Below, in pieces: positions 1 to 7,599 of a stretch of DNA of 64,000 nucleotides. The notes beneath the pieces are model-generated. The model ran no database searches. It was given only the letters and a program-made list of their open reading frames with translations, and had not been told where the DNA came from. A program made the translations under genes and the position numbers. This stretch comes from Streptomyces odontomachi (lineage in GTDB: Bacteria > Actinomycetota > Actinomycetes > Streptomycetales > Streptomycetaceae), in NCBI RefSeq assembly GCF_024435355.1, contig NZ_JAMJWG010000001.1, positions 1-64,000 on the forward strand, in the 5' to 3' direction. Position 1 is the first letter of the stretch. Each line of letters opens with the position of its first letter.

Positions 1-1
1 C

Positions 2-2191
2 GACCGGGACGACCCGCTGTTCCTGTCGCTGGAGGTGGTCGGGGCGCACCACCCGTATCCACGACTCGACCACTTCGGCTACCTCGGTCTGACGAAGGAG
101 ACCGAGGACTGGCTCGGCGAACATGTTCCCGAGTCCGTCATCGCGCACTTGGTCGAGCGGCCCGAACCGCCGGCGCCGGGCGGCGACGATCCGTCGTCCG
201 TCGCACAGGAGCACGTCCTCGCCGTGGCGCGGGGACTGAGACGCCCCGACGCGGGACATCGGCTGCTGCTGGCACCCATGCCGGTGGCCTTCGGTCCCGG
301 ACGCGGCTCGGGCATCGCCTACTCCTGCGACCCGGCCACGGGCGCCGCCGGGCTGCACGGCGGCTATCGGGTCGGCGCGGCCGGCGCCGAGTTCCTTGCG
401 GACGGCGGGCAGGACCTGGACACCGACGCGCCTCACCAGCCGTGGGCAGGTCAACTCGCCGCCGTGGTGGGCGAGGAGGCTGAGCGGCGCCGGTTCCCGG
501 TGCGCGTCGCGTTCACGGTGGAGCCGGGCCGTTTGTGGATCATGTCGGTCAACGAGGCACCCCTCGTGGGCCCCGCGCTGGTTCGGGCGCTTGCGTCACT
601 GGTGCGTGCTCGCACCCTCACCGCGGACAGCGCCGTAGGCCTCATCGGCGAGACCATGTTCACCGAGGTGGCGGCGGCGCCCGTGACCACGGCGGGGATG
701 CCGCTCGCCGCCCGGGGACTGGGGGTGTCGCCCGGAGTGGCCGGCGGTGTGTCGGTCTTCGACCCGGCCGACGCCGTCGCGGAGCAGGCCGCCGGGCGCC
801 CCGCCGTCCTGGTGCTCGTCGAGTCACGCCCGGAGGATCTTGACGGACTGCTCGCGTCGTGCGCCGTGGTCACCGAACGAGGTGGGCGCACCGCACATGC
901 CGCCGTGGTGACGCGGAGCCTGGGCATCCCCTGCGTCACTGCGCTCCGCGACTGCTCGGTCGACCGCGCCGCGCGAACCCTCGTCCTCGCCGACGGGCGC
1001 CGGGTCCCGGCCGGTACCTGGATCACCGTGAACGGCACCGCCGGCACGGTCCACTTCGGCGCGGCAGCACCGAGCGGGGCGTACTGCGAAGCCCAGGAGG
1101 ACCTGAACTGGCTGGTACGGTCGGCCACCGCCCAGGGCTCCCTCGAGCTGCGCGTCAACGCCGACAGCGCCGACGACACGGAGCGTGGCATACGCGGCGG
1201 CGCCCGCGGCGTCGGTCTGTGCCGGGTGGAACATATGTTCCTCGGGGAGCGCAAGGCACTGCTCGAACGCGTGCTACTGCACTCAAGAGGGCCTGGCTCG
1301 AGGGAGGACATGGCGGCACTCGCCCGCGTGCTGCGGGACGAGTTCGCCCACGTACTGCGCGCGGCGGACGGACTTCCCGTCGCGGTACGTCTACTGGACC
1401 CACCGCGCCACGAGTTCCTGCCCGACCTGCCGGACCTCGCCGTGCGCGCATACCGGGAACAGGCCGGGGGCGACGGCGCCGAGGCGACCGAACTGCTCCG
1501 CACCGTCCGCGCGTTGCACGAGCACAACCCGATGCTCGGGGTCCGGGGTGTCCGCCTGGCACTCACCGCGCCGGAGCTGGCCGTTGCGCAGGTACGCGCG
1601 CTACTGGAGGCAGCCGCCCTGCTACGCGCCCAGGGCGCCGACCCACGTCCGGAACTACTCATTCCGATGGTTGCCATGCCGGGTGAGATCCGCGCCGTCC
1701 GCGGGCTCGTGGCGGAGGCGCGAGCGCAATTGGGCGCGGCCGGTGACATCGCGCTCCCGGTGGGCGCCATGGTGGAGACGCCGAGGGCCGCCCTGCTCGC
1801 TGGAAAGCTCGCCGGAAGCGCGGACTTCCTCTCCCTCGGGACGAACGATCTGACCGCACTCACCTGGGGACTGTCGCGCGACGACGCGGAACGCGAGGTG
1901 ATCCCGCTGTACCAGGAGCTCGGAATGATGTCTGATTCACCGTTCTGCGAGCTGCTGGAGGACGGTGTGGGGGAATTGCTCCGATGCGCGGTGGAGAGGG
2001 CGCGAGAAGTCAAGCCCGAGATACCCATAGGGGTGTGCGGAGAGCAGGCGGGTGAGAGCGCCGCCGCCAGATTCCTGGCAGGTATCGGCGTCGATTATCT
2101 CTCGTGCTCTCCGGGGCGGATATCGGCGACCCGGTTCGCCGTGATCCGCGCCGGGAAGACCGACCGCAAAGCGGAACGATCAATTACATAA
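2..2191 (+). CDS. Pyruvate phosphate dikinase-like phosphotransferase, 5'-truncated by the window edge
   Basis: The reading frame is open from base 2, so the true start lies upstream; the first GTG is at 35. The visible part matches PPDK order: a remnant of the N-terminal nucleotide half with the GIAYSCDPATG motif, the phosphohistidine swivel domain with GGRTAHAAVV (His near residue 288 counted from base 35), and the PEP/pyruvate TIM barrel with GLCRVEHMF, RLLDPPRHEFLP, NPMLGVRG, GAMVETPRA, LGTNDLTAL and ICGE-like VCGEQAG. PPDK interconverts ATP, Pi, pyruvate with AMP, PPi, PEP. By eye, the stretch between a degenerate SVRSGA-like segment (about residues 1-30) and SCDPATG is only about 60 residues, where standard PPDKs have about 175, so the ATP-grasp half looks contracted. 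It sits directly before a small peptide and a cyclophilin-fusion gene, unlike housekeeping ppdK. It may be a specialised phosphotransferase; the family is sure, the reaction is not. Confidence 0.8.
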   Translation, partial: DRDDPLFLSLEVVGAHHPYPRLDHFGYLGLTKETEDWLGEHVPESVIAHLVERPEPPAPGGDDPSSVAQEHVLAVARGLRRPDAGHRLLLAPMPVAFGPGRGSGIAYSCDPATGAAGLHGGYRVGAAGAEFLADGGQDLDTDAPHQPWAGQLAAVVGEEAERRRFPVRVAFTVEPGRLWIMSVNEAPLVGPALVRALASLVRARTLTADSAVGLIGETMFTEVAAAPVTTAGMPLAARGLGVSPGVAGGVSVFDPADAVAEQAAGRPAVLVLVESRPEDLDGLLASCAVVTERGGRTAHAAVVTRSLGIPCVTALRDCSVDRAARTLVLADGRRVPAGTWITVNGTAGTVHFGAAAPSGAYCEAQEDLNWLVRSATAQGSLELRVNADSADDTERGIRGGARGVGLCRVEHMFLGERKALLERVLLHSRGPGSREDMAALARVLRDEFAHVLRAADGLPVAVRLLDPPRHEFLPDLPDLAVRAYREQAGGDGAEATELLRTVRALHEHNPMLGVRGVRLALTAPELAVAQVRALLEAAALLRAQGADPRPELLIPMVAMPGEIRAVRGLVAEARAQLGAAGDIALPVGAMVETPRAALLAGKLAGSADFLSLGTNDLTALTWGLSRDDAEREVIPLYQELGMMSDSPFCELLEDGVGELLRCAVERAREVKPEIPIGVCGEQAGESAAARFLAGIGVDYLSCSPGRISATRFAVIRAGKTDRKAERSIT

Positions 2192-2218
2192 AAAATTCCC
2201 CGTACAGGTGCCACACTC

Positions 2219-2253
2219 TTCCGCTCAGCCATATGTCACTCTATGATGACTCC
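2219..2253 (+). promoter_or_regulatory. Possible promoter giving a leaderless transcript
   Basis: TATGAT at 2242-2247 is a close match to a -10 box. Its expected transcription start coincides with the ATG at 2254, and no Shine-Dalgarno sequence precedes that ATG. The -35 position (about 2219-2224, TTCCGC) is weak. This is inference from spacing only. Confidence 0.3.
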
Positions 2254-2418
2254 ATGGATAATACAGGACCGGCCCACGGCGAATCGGGCCTCCCGCCGGA
2301 AAGCCGGCAGGACATCGAAGAACTGGAGTTCTCACCTCTTGAGCCGGAAGAGGCAGCGGCTCTGGATGACCGTCTCTACCTGCTGGGATGTCGTACCAAT
2401 ACAGTACGCAACGGCTGA
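2254..2418 (+). CDS. Putative 54-residue peptide, possible modified-peptide precursor
   Basis: This small frame encodes an acidic, Glu/Leu-rich N-terminal part (residues 18-42 contain IEELEF and EPEEAAALDD) followed by a short neutral-to-basic tail, GCRTNTVRNG, containing one Cys and two Thr. Acidic leader plus small Cys/Thr tail is the general look of a ribosomal peptide precursor, but I recognise no known family. It lies between a phosphotransferase-like gene and a cyclophilin-fusion gene on the same strand. No Shine-Dalgarno is visible; leaderless translation is possible. A competing frame (2243-2572, 109 codons) overlaps it and ends immediately before the next ATG, so the annotation here is uncertain. 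Confidence 0.4.
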   Translation: MDNTGPAHGESGLPPESRQDIEELEFSPLEPEEAAALDDRLYLLGCRTNTVRNG

Positions 2419-2572
2419 ATCAGGATCAGTGCGAAATCAGGTCAATCGCTGCGCGGGCACCGATACCGGGCGGCGATTGACTATCTTGTGCGCAGGGACT
2501 TGTGGTGCTGGATCCGAGTGGGCGGCAGCCCGGGTGGGATCCGCTTCCATGCCTCTCGAGAGGTATTTCTGA

Positions 2573-4927
2573 ATGGCTGGCGACAGGACTGTGAGATGTG
2601 TTCAGAGCGCGACTCTTGATCGATTCCTCGCAGTGCATCGCGACCTCATGGGAAGGTGGCCATGGGAACGCTGCCTGATTCCACGCCCGGTTGAGGCAAG
2701 AATTCAAGGATTCCGCGACGGTATTCGCTCCTGGCGCGCCCGGGGAGTCACCACACTACCCTCCTTCATCCCAGAGTCGGAAACCGTCGGAGACATTCCG
2801 AAACTCGCATCCGAGGAACTCAGACCGGGTGCCGAAGCAGTGGCAGAAGCACTGAACTCAGCGGAATCTCATATACGGGACCCCCTGGCGGAATGGGTGG
2901 AGCGCAGAAATACAACCATCGCGGAATTCGAGAAACAATGCGAGGTGAACGGTGTTGCCGCCCGTCTGCACACCGCCCTCGGCACCTCTCCGCCCCCCGA
3001 ACCTTTTCCGGTATATCTCGTCCCGTTCGCACCGACATCGCCGGGCGTGGGATTTCTGTCGGACGCCGGCGGGCCCGTCTGCGCCTACATCGACTGCCGC
3101 AGATTCACCGGAGCCGCGTTCGCGGACGGTGTGCTGACGCTGCTCGGCTGGGCGTTGCTTGCCCGGGTAACCCAAGGCCACGGCCTGGTGGCTGACCTTG
3201 CACGCAGGCTCCCCGGCACTGATCCGTACACGCGCAGGCTGCGCGCCGTACTCGCGAAGATCCTGGTGGAGATCACGGCCGGTGAGCTGGTCGACAGCAG
3301 CGGAAGAACGCGCCGGCCCGGCGTCGACGTCCTCGGCACGGCATGGCGGTATCCGCGTCTCTTCTGCGCCGCCGCCCGGCAGTGGCGCCCCTATCTGGAC
3401 GGCCTGCTGCCCAGGGACACCGCACTCGACGCGATGGCGCGGGAGATCGGCGGCTGGCAGCCGCGCTGGTATGTGGACGAGGTCGACGCCTCGTCCCTGG
3501 CGGCCGACTTCTACCTTCTGGAATGGCTCACCGCCGAGGGAGACGACGGTGCGCGGCGGGAACTCGCATCGTGGACGCCACGGCTTGCCCAGTATCTCGC
3601 CGCGCAGTTGGACCTCATCATCGGCATGGAACTCTGCCACTACGAACGCGCGCACGGCGGCGGAAACGACCCCATGGCGGCATTTCTCGCGCTGGTCTCC
3701 GAACAGCGCAGCGAAATCGCGTGGGTCGAGGGGCGCGCGGAACTCGGCGGAAGCCGCGCCCTGGAACTCGCCGAGGCCGCGTTCGACGGCCCCGGCGGCG
3801 AGTTCGGCGGCCAGGCGTGGGCGCCCGTGGCCGCCACCCTTCGCCGCTATGTCCTCCGTGAGATCTCGCCCGCCGTCCTCATCGACCAGTGCTTCACCAT
3901 GCAGCACAACAACGGCCCGCTTTTCGACAAGTTCTTCGACACCGGCCGCGTCCTCCAGGTGCTCGACGCGCAGGCAGCCGGCGAACTCGGCTTCCTCGCC
4001 GAGCACGCTTCTCCCGCGGTGCGCAGGCGCTGGCGTGCACACGACGAGGCGAAACTCGTGCAGCACGACCCGCGATGGCTGGGTTCCGCCGCCCTGTCAC
4101 CACCAAGCCCGTACACCCAGTCGCAGGCCGGCGAGCAGACGGCCAAGGACGCCATGTCCCTGCGGACCTACCGCATCCACGTGCTGGACACGGAGCCCGG
4201 GACGCTGGGGTGCGGCAGCCGTGAGGAGGAGGCCGGCCTGCGGCGGGAGGAGGACACCCCGCCACTCGCCGACCCGGTCGCGACGCGTTCACGCCGACAG
4301 CAGCGCTCGAAGAAGACGAAACTCCCGCTGACACGCTTCGAGTCGGTCCGCGCGATCCTCCGGACGTCCGCGGGCGAACTCCGACTGGATCTGTGGCCCG
4401 ACACCGCGCCGTACACCGTCGACAACTTCGTCCGTCTGGCCCGAGGGCAGCGCCCGTGGAAGGACCCCCTGACGAATCTGCCCGGCGTCGGCCTCTTCTA
4501 CGAGGGAACCTCCTTCCATCGCCGGGTCCCCGGGTTCGTCATCCAGGCCGGAGACCGCAGCGGCACCGGTGCGAACGGGCCCGGGTACCGGATTCCGGAC
4601 GAGATATCCAAGACCCTCAGCTTCGACCGCCCCTTCCTCGTGGCCATGGCAAACTTCGGGCCGAGCAGTGCCGGCTCGCAGTTCTTCATCACCCTGACCC
4701 CGGCGCCGCATCTCGACGGCAACTACGCCCAGTTCGGCGAGATCACCCACGAGGCCTCGCGTGCGAGGGCGCTGCGCATCGCGGAGGAGCCAGAGCCGGT
4801 CCGGCTGGAGTCCGTCACTGTGTTCACCACTGCGCCCGCCCCCGAGCCCGTACAGCGTCCGGCCTTCGACGCCACGCCCCCAGCCGCCTCCCTCACGTCC
4901 GGCGTCTGTGGGACCGACGGCCCGTAA
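2573..4927 (+). CDS. Large unknown protein with C-terminal cyclophilin (PPIase) domain
   Basis: A 784-residue protein. Residues about 1-560 match nothing I recognise; they are acidic and helical, with no signal peptide or membrane segment. After a basic, low-complexity linker (about 560-590, RSRRQQRSKKTK), residues about 595-755 form a cyclophilin-type peptidyl-prolyl isomerase domain: TAPYTVDNFVRLA, the catalytic-arginine motif SFHRRVPGFVIQAGD, then SAGSQFFITLTP and LDGNYAQFGEI. The start is supported by an AGAGG-type ribosome site about 10 bases upstream. Cyclophilins catalyse prolyl isomerisation; fusion to a large unknown N-terminal region beside a PPDK-like enzyme and a tiny peptide is unusual and suggests a substrate-specific folding or modification role, which is inference. 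No export signal, so cytoplasmic. Confidence 0.75.
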   Translation: MAGDRTVRCVQSATLDRFLAVHRDLMGRWPWERCLIPRPVEARIQGFRDGIRSWRARGVTTLPSFIPESETVGDIPKLASEELRPGAEAVAEALNSAESHIRDPLAEWVERRNTTIAEFEKQCEVNGVAARLHTALGTSPPPEPFPVYLVPFAPTSPGVGFLSDAGGPVCAYIDCRRFTGAAFADGVLTLLGWALLARVTQGHGLVADLARRLPGTDPYTRRLRAVLAKILVEITAGELVDSSGRTRRPGVDVLGTAWRYPRLFCAAARQWRPYLDGLLPRDTALDAMAREIGGWQPRWYVDEVDASSLAADFYLLEWLTAEGDDGARRELASWTPRLAQYLAAQLDLIIGMELCHYERAHGGGNDPMAAFLALVSEQRSEIAWVEGRAELGGSRALELAEAAFDGPGGEFGGQAWAPVAATLRRYVLREISPAVLIDQCFTMQHNNGPLFDKFFDTGRVLQVLDAQAAGELGFLAEHASPAVRRRWRAHDEAKLVQHDPRWLGSAALSPPSPYTQSQAGEQTAKDAMSLRTYRIHVLDTEPGTLGCGSREEEAGLRREEDTPPLADPVATRSRRQQRSKKTKLPLTRFESVRAILRTSAGELRLDLWPDTAPYTVDNFVRLARGQRPWKDPLTNLPGVGLFYEGTSFHRRVPGFVIQAGDRSGTGANGPGYRIPDEISKTLSFDRPFLVAMANFGPSSAGSQFFITLTPAPHLDGNYAQFGEITHEASRARALRIAEEPEPVRLESVTVFTTAPAPEPVQRPAFDATPPAASLTSGVCGTDGP

Positions 4928-5034
4928 CCGCCGTGCCTTCTTCGCCACAGAACCGAGCCGCTCCGCTCACACGCGCCGCCCCGCGGCACCCGACCGCGTG
5001 ACACTGCGCCTGCCGAATATTTCATCCGTGCAGG

Positions 5035-5155
5035 TCAGGCTGCGTGCTGGTACTCGTGGATTACTCCGTCGAGGCGGTCTCGGCGGCGTATGTCCAGACG
5101 GTTGATTCGCTCCGGATCGTTGATCGGTTCGGGAACCTGTAGCGCTCCAAAATTC
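5035..5155 (-). pseudogene. 3' tail of a DDE (rve) transposase
   Basis: Read on the minus strand this encodes only the last 40 or so residues of a transposase, ending in DRLDGVIHEYQHAA and a stop. The same ending recurs at 29101 and, in variant form, at the intact copy at 5191. It abuts the intact IS copy and may be the other end of the element whose 5' half lies at 6303-6824. Confidence 0.7.
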
Positions 5156-5165
5156 CTCGTTGTGG

Positions 5166-6302
5166 GCTGACCTGGGGTTTCGTTAGATCCCTACGCTGCC
5201 CTGTGATACTCGTTGATCATGCCGCCGAGCACTTTTCGTCTGCGGATCGGCGCCTCCAGCGACCTGTTCCGAAGCTCGTCGAAGATGGGGGGTCGTTGTC
5301 TGCGGGACTGGTGTGGTCTGTGTTGGTTGTAGTGGTCGGTGTACTGGCTGAGCACTGACTGCAGGTGTTGGCTGTTGTAGATCAGCATCCGGTCGGTGCA
5401 CTCGGCCCGTACGGTGCGCACCCACCGCTCGGCATAGCAGTTCGCTCGTGGTGTGCGCGGGGGAGTCTTGACTACTTTGATGCCTTCGTCGGTGAGGACC
5501 TCGTCGAAGGCGTCAGTGAACTTGGTGTCTCGGTCGCGGATGAGGAAGCTGAAGGAGCCGATCCGGTCTCCGAGGCTCATGGCAAGGTTCCGGGCTTGCT
5601 GAGCGGTCCACGTTCCACTCGGGTTGGCGGTCACGCCCAGTATGTGTACGCGCCGGGTTCTCACCTCCATGACGAACAGCACGTACAGCCGTTTCAGCAG
5701 GACCGTGTCGACGTGGAAAAAGTCGCAGGCCAGCAGTCCTTCGGCCTGAGTGCGCAGGAATGTGCGCCAGGAGGTGTCCTGTGCCCGCGGGGCGGCGCCA
5801 TGCTGCCGGGCTCGCAGGATCCGTCGCACGGTGGACTCGCTGACCCTGTACCCGAGGCCGACCAGTTCACCGTGCACTCTGCGGTATCCCCAACGCGGAT
5901 TCTCCCGCGCCAGCCGGCACACGAGGTCCTGAACGTCCCGGCTGACTCCACGGCGGCCAGGCCTGTGCGGGTAGGTCCACGTACGCGTGACCAGCCGACG
6001 ATGCCAGGCCAGCAACGTGCCCGGCGTCACCAGCCGGTGGGATCGCAGCGCTGTAGGCAGCACCCGGGCCAAAGACGACAGGATCGCCCGGTCGGACCAG
6101 TCCGGCTTCGGGCGATCGACCTGCCGCCGCAACACCGCCACCTCATGCCGCAGCACCATGAGCTCCGCGTCTCTCGACGCCTGGCTACGCGCCAGCAGCA
6201 TCATCCAGCCGAAAACTCGGATCGTGATCAGATACAAGAAACGAAACAGCACAGATCCGGATCTTCCCGCAACCCGGCCACCCACTCAAATCACAGGTCA
6301 GC
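5166..6302 (-). mobile_element. Intact IS element, single-ORF rve transposase
   Basis: About 1.1 kb carrying one intact transposase gene. Imperfect terminal inverted repeats are visible: GCTGACCTGGGGTTT at 5166-5180 and AAATCACAGGTCAGC at 6288-6302. No clear target duplication could be read because both flanks are themselves remains of related elements. Ends are inferred from the repeats. Confidence 0.6.
5191..6285 (-). CDS. Transposase, integrase-core (rve, DDE) type
   Basis: 364 residues. The N-terminal part has a hydrophobic start and the [15 protein letters not shown] coiled stretch usual in this actinobacterial group, followed by an HTH_21-like region ([14 protein letters not shown]). 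The catalytic core shows the three acidic residues: Asp in [10 protein letters not shown], Asp in [10 protein letters not shown], Glu in [10 protein letters not shown]. It catalyses cut-and-paste or copy-paste movement of its own element. It is the only full-length copy of this family in the window; at least five decayed relatives lie elsewhere (6303, 14758, 21130, 29101, 59202) plus the tail at 5035. IS3/IS481-like by domain; exact family not certain. Confidence 0.85.
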   Translation of the reverse strand: MGGRVAGRSGSVLFRFLYLITIRVFGWMMLLARSQASRDAELMVLRHEVAVLRRQVDRPKPDWSDRAILSSLARVLPTALRSHRLVTPGTLLAWHRRLVTRTWTYPHRPGRRGVSRDVQDLVCRLARENPRWGYRRVHGELVGLGYRVSESTVRRILRARQHGAAPRAQDTSWRTFLRTQAEGLLACDFFHVDTVLLKRLYVLFVMEVRTRRVHILGVTANPSGTWTAQQARNLAMSLGDRIGSFSFLIRDRDTKFTDAFDEVLTDEGIKVVKTPPRTPRANCYAERWVRTVRAECTDRMLIYNSQHLQSVLSQYTDHYNQHRPHQSRRQRPPIFDELRNRSLEAPIRRRKVLGGMINEYHRAA

Positions 6303-6824
6303 ACCACTGTGATGAGTTCTGGAGCGGTACAGGTGGTGGAGCGCTGCGGAGCAGGATCGATTCCGGCGGCGCGCAGGGTCTCTCCGATGGTGGGAGCTGC
6401 GAAGCTGATGCCGAGAGTGGCGAGTTCGCCGTGGGTCCGTCGGTAGCTCCGGTTCGGGTTCTCTTTCGCGAGCCGCAGGGCCAGAAGCCGGATGGAGCGC
6501 ACGGTCCTTGGTCGTCCGGTGCGTTCGGGGCGTGAGCGGGCTGCATGATGACGCTTTACGAGGGCGCGGTGCCAGGGCAGCACGGGGAGCCAGCAGTCGC
6601 GTCCTGTGCAGGGTTTGTCTGGGCAGACGGTGGAGTACGGCGGCGAGGAACGCGCGGTCTTCGGGTGTGAAGTACGGCCGGGCGGTACCGAGCTGCCGTG
6701 CAAGGACTGCGAGCTGGTGCCGTAGAGCGAAGATCTCCACATCCTTGTCCCGATCGCTCATCGGCAACAGCCGCAGCACGGCGAAAGCGTTCGTGACCGC
6801 CAGATAGATCAAGTGTAGTAACAC
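6303..6824 (-). pseudogene. 5' half of a related transposase, frameshifted
   Basis: The minus strand starts with a hydrophobic N-terminus and DKDVEIFALRHQLAVLARQ in one frame, then continues in another frame with RLAKENPNRSYRRTHGEL and ends at AAGIDPAPQRS, where the intact IS begins. So it has at least one frameshift and lacks the catalytic core. It is probably the target into which the intact element inserted. Confidence 0.75.
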
Positions 6825-7212
6825 GACCGAACGCCGTGCCGGAGTTGAGCTGGCGCAAACGGTCGATCAGCCCTCTTGGGGACCCCATTGTTCAGCCAGG
6901 CTCTTTCACCAGCACGGATTGACCTAGCGGTATCGCACACGGTGATCCCCTAGTTTACCAGATCAATCTGGCCTGCCGTGACCTTCGGTGGGAGGGAGGC
7001 CTTCTTCGTCTGCTCAAGGGTGATGGCGGATTTTGTCATTGAGACCACCACTCGTGCTAATCAAGCTCGGTTGGCTCTTCCTGCTGGTTGATGAGCAAGC
7101 TCGCCGGTACACCCTTCGTGTTGACCGTTCAGTTTCGGCCAGAGTGGGGGATGTCCGGACCAAATCCGGCACATCTCTGCCTTGTCGCAGTCAAGATCGG
7201 CACAATACTGAC
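6825..7212. other. Intergenic, no gene supported
   Basis: Separates the IS cluster from the conflict-system operon. A frame running in from 7033 joins the trypco1 gene, but the protein family begins at 7213 and nothing upstream resembles a domain. A weak promoter (TTGTCG at 7182, AATACT at 7204) sits just before the GTG at 7213, which lacks a ribosome site, so a leaderless start is possible. Confidence 0.4.
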
Positions 7213-7596
7213 GTGCCCGCTTACACGGAATTGACCCTCAATGACGGCGCAGTTGTCCGGATGGAGTTGGCCTCAGTCGGCGAACCGATGGAGGACTGCG
7301 CGGCCGGAGGGACGGACCTGCCGGAAGAGTTTGGCAGGGAGGCGCCGGTGAGTGCCGCCCAGGGACGGATGGCCACTCTCGCCAGGGACACGGTGCGGAC
7401 TGTCCTCAGCCCGCTCGGGCCTCTCCTCCAAGAGGTTCACGATTCGATCACCACCATTCATGAGCCACCAGACGAGATCAGCGTTCAGTTCGGCGTCCAA
7501 CTCGGCCAGGATCTGAAGATCGGCATCGTGGGCGCCCACGGCCAGGCCGCACTGACCGTCTCGGCGACGTGGCGGACGGATCGATCGCAGGGCTGA
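7213..7596 (+). CDS. Trypsin-co-occurring domain 1 (trypco1) protein
   Basis: 127 residues from the GTG at 7213, chosen because the conserved family opening (PAYTELTLNDGAVVRMEL) starts there. The protein is a small beta-rich single domain ending in VGAHGQAALTVSATW, the pattern of the CU044_2847/trypco1 family. Known of the family: it is found next to trypsin-like proteases in NTPase-based conflict systems, and is thought to control or couple the protease; biochemical function is unproven. It is three bases upstream of the trypsin-VMAP gene, so certainly co-transcribed. It is soluble, with no signal peptide. Confidence in the family is good; the regulatory role is inference. Confidence 0.8.
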   Translation: MPAYTELTLNDGAVVRMELASVGEPMEDCAAGGTDLPEEFGREAPVSAAQGRMATLARDTVRTVLSPLGPLLQEVHDSITTIHEPPDEISVQFGVQLGQDLKIGIVGAHGQAALTVSATWRTDRSQG

Positions 7597-7599
7597 CTA

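Noticed and set aside
451..2028. Long minus-strand frame (525 codons) antisense to the PPDK-like gene
   Set aside because: Ser/Arg-rich, no motifs, and it mirrors the GC3 pattern of the real gene on the other strand.
2858..4066. Minus-strand frame of 402 codons under the cyclophilin-fusion gene
   Set aside because: No domain or ribosome site; the plus-strand product has a clear cyclophilin domain.
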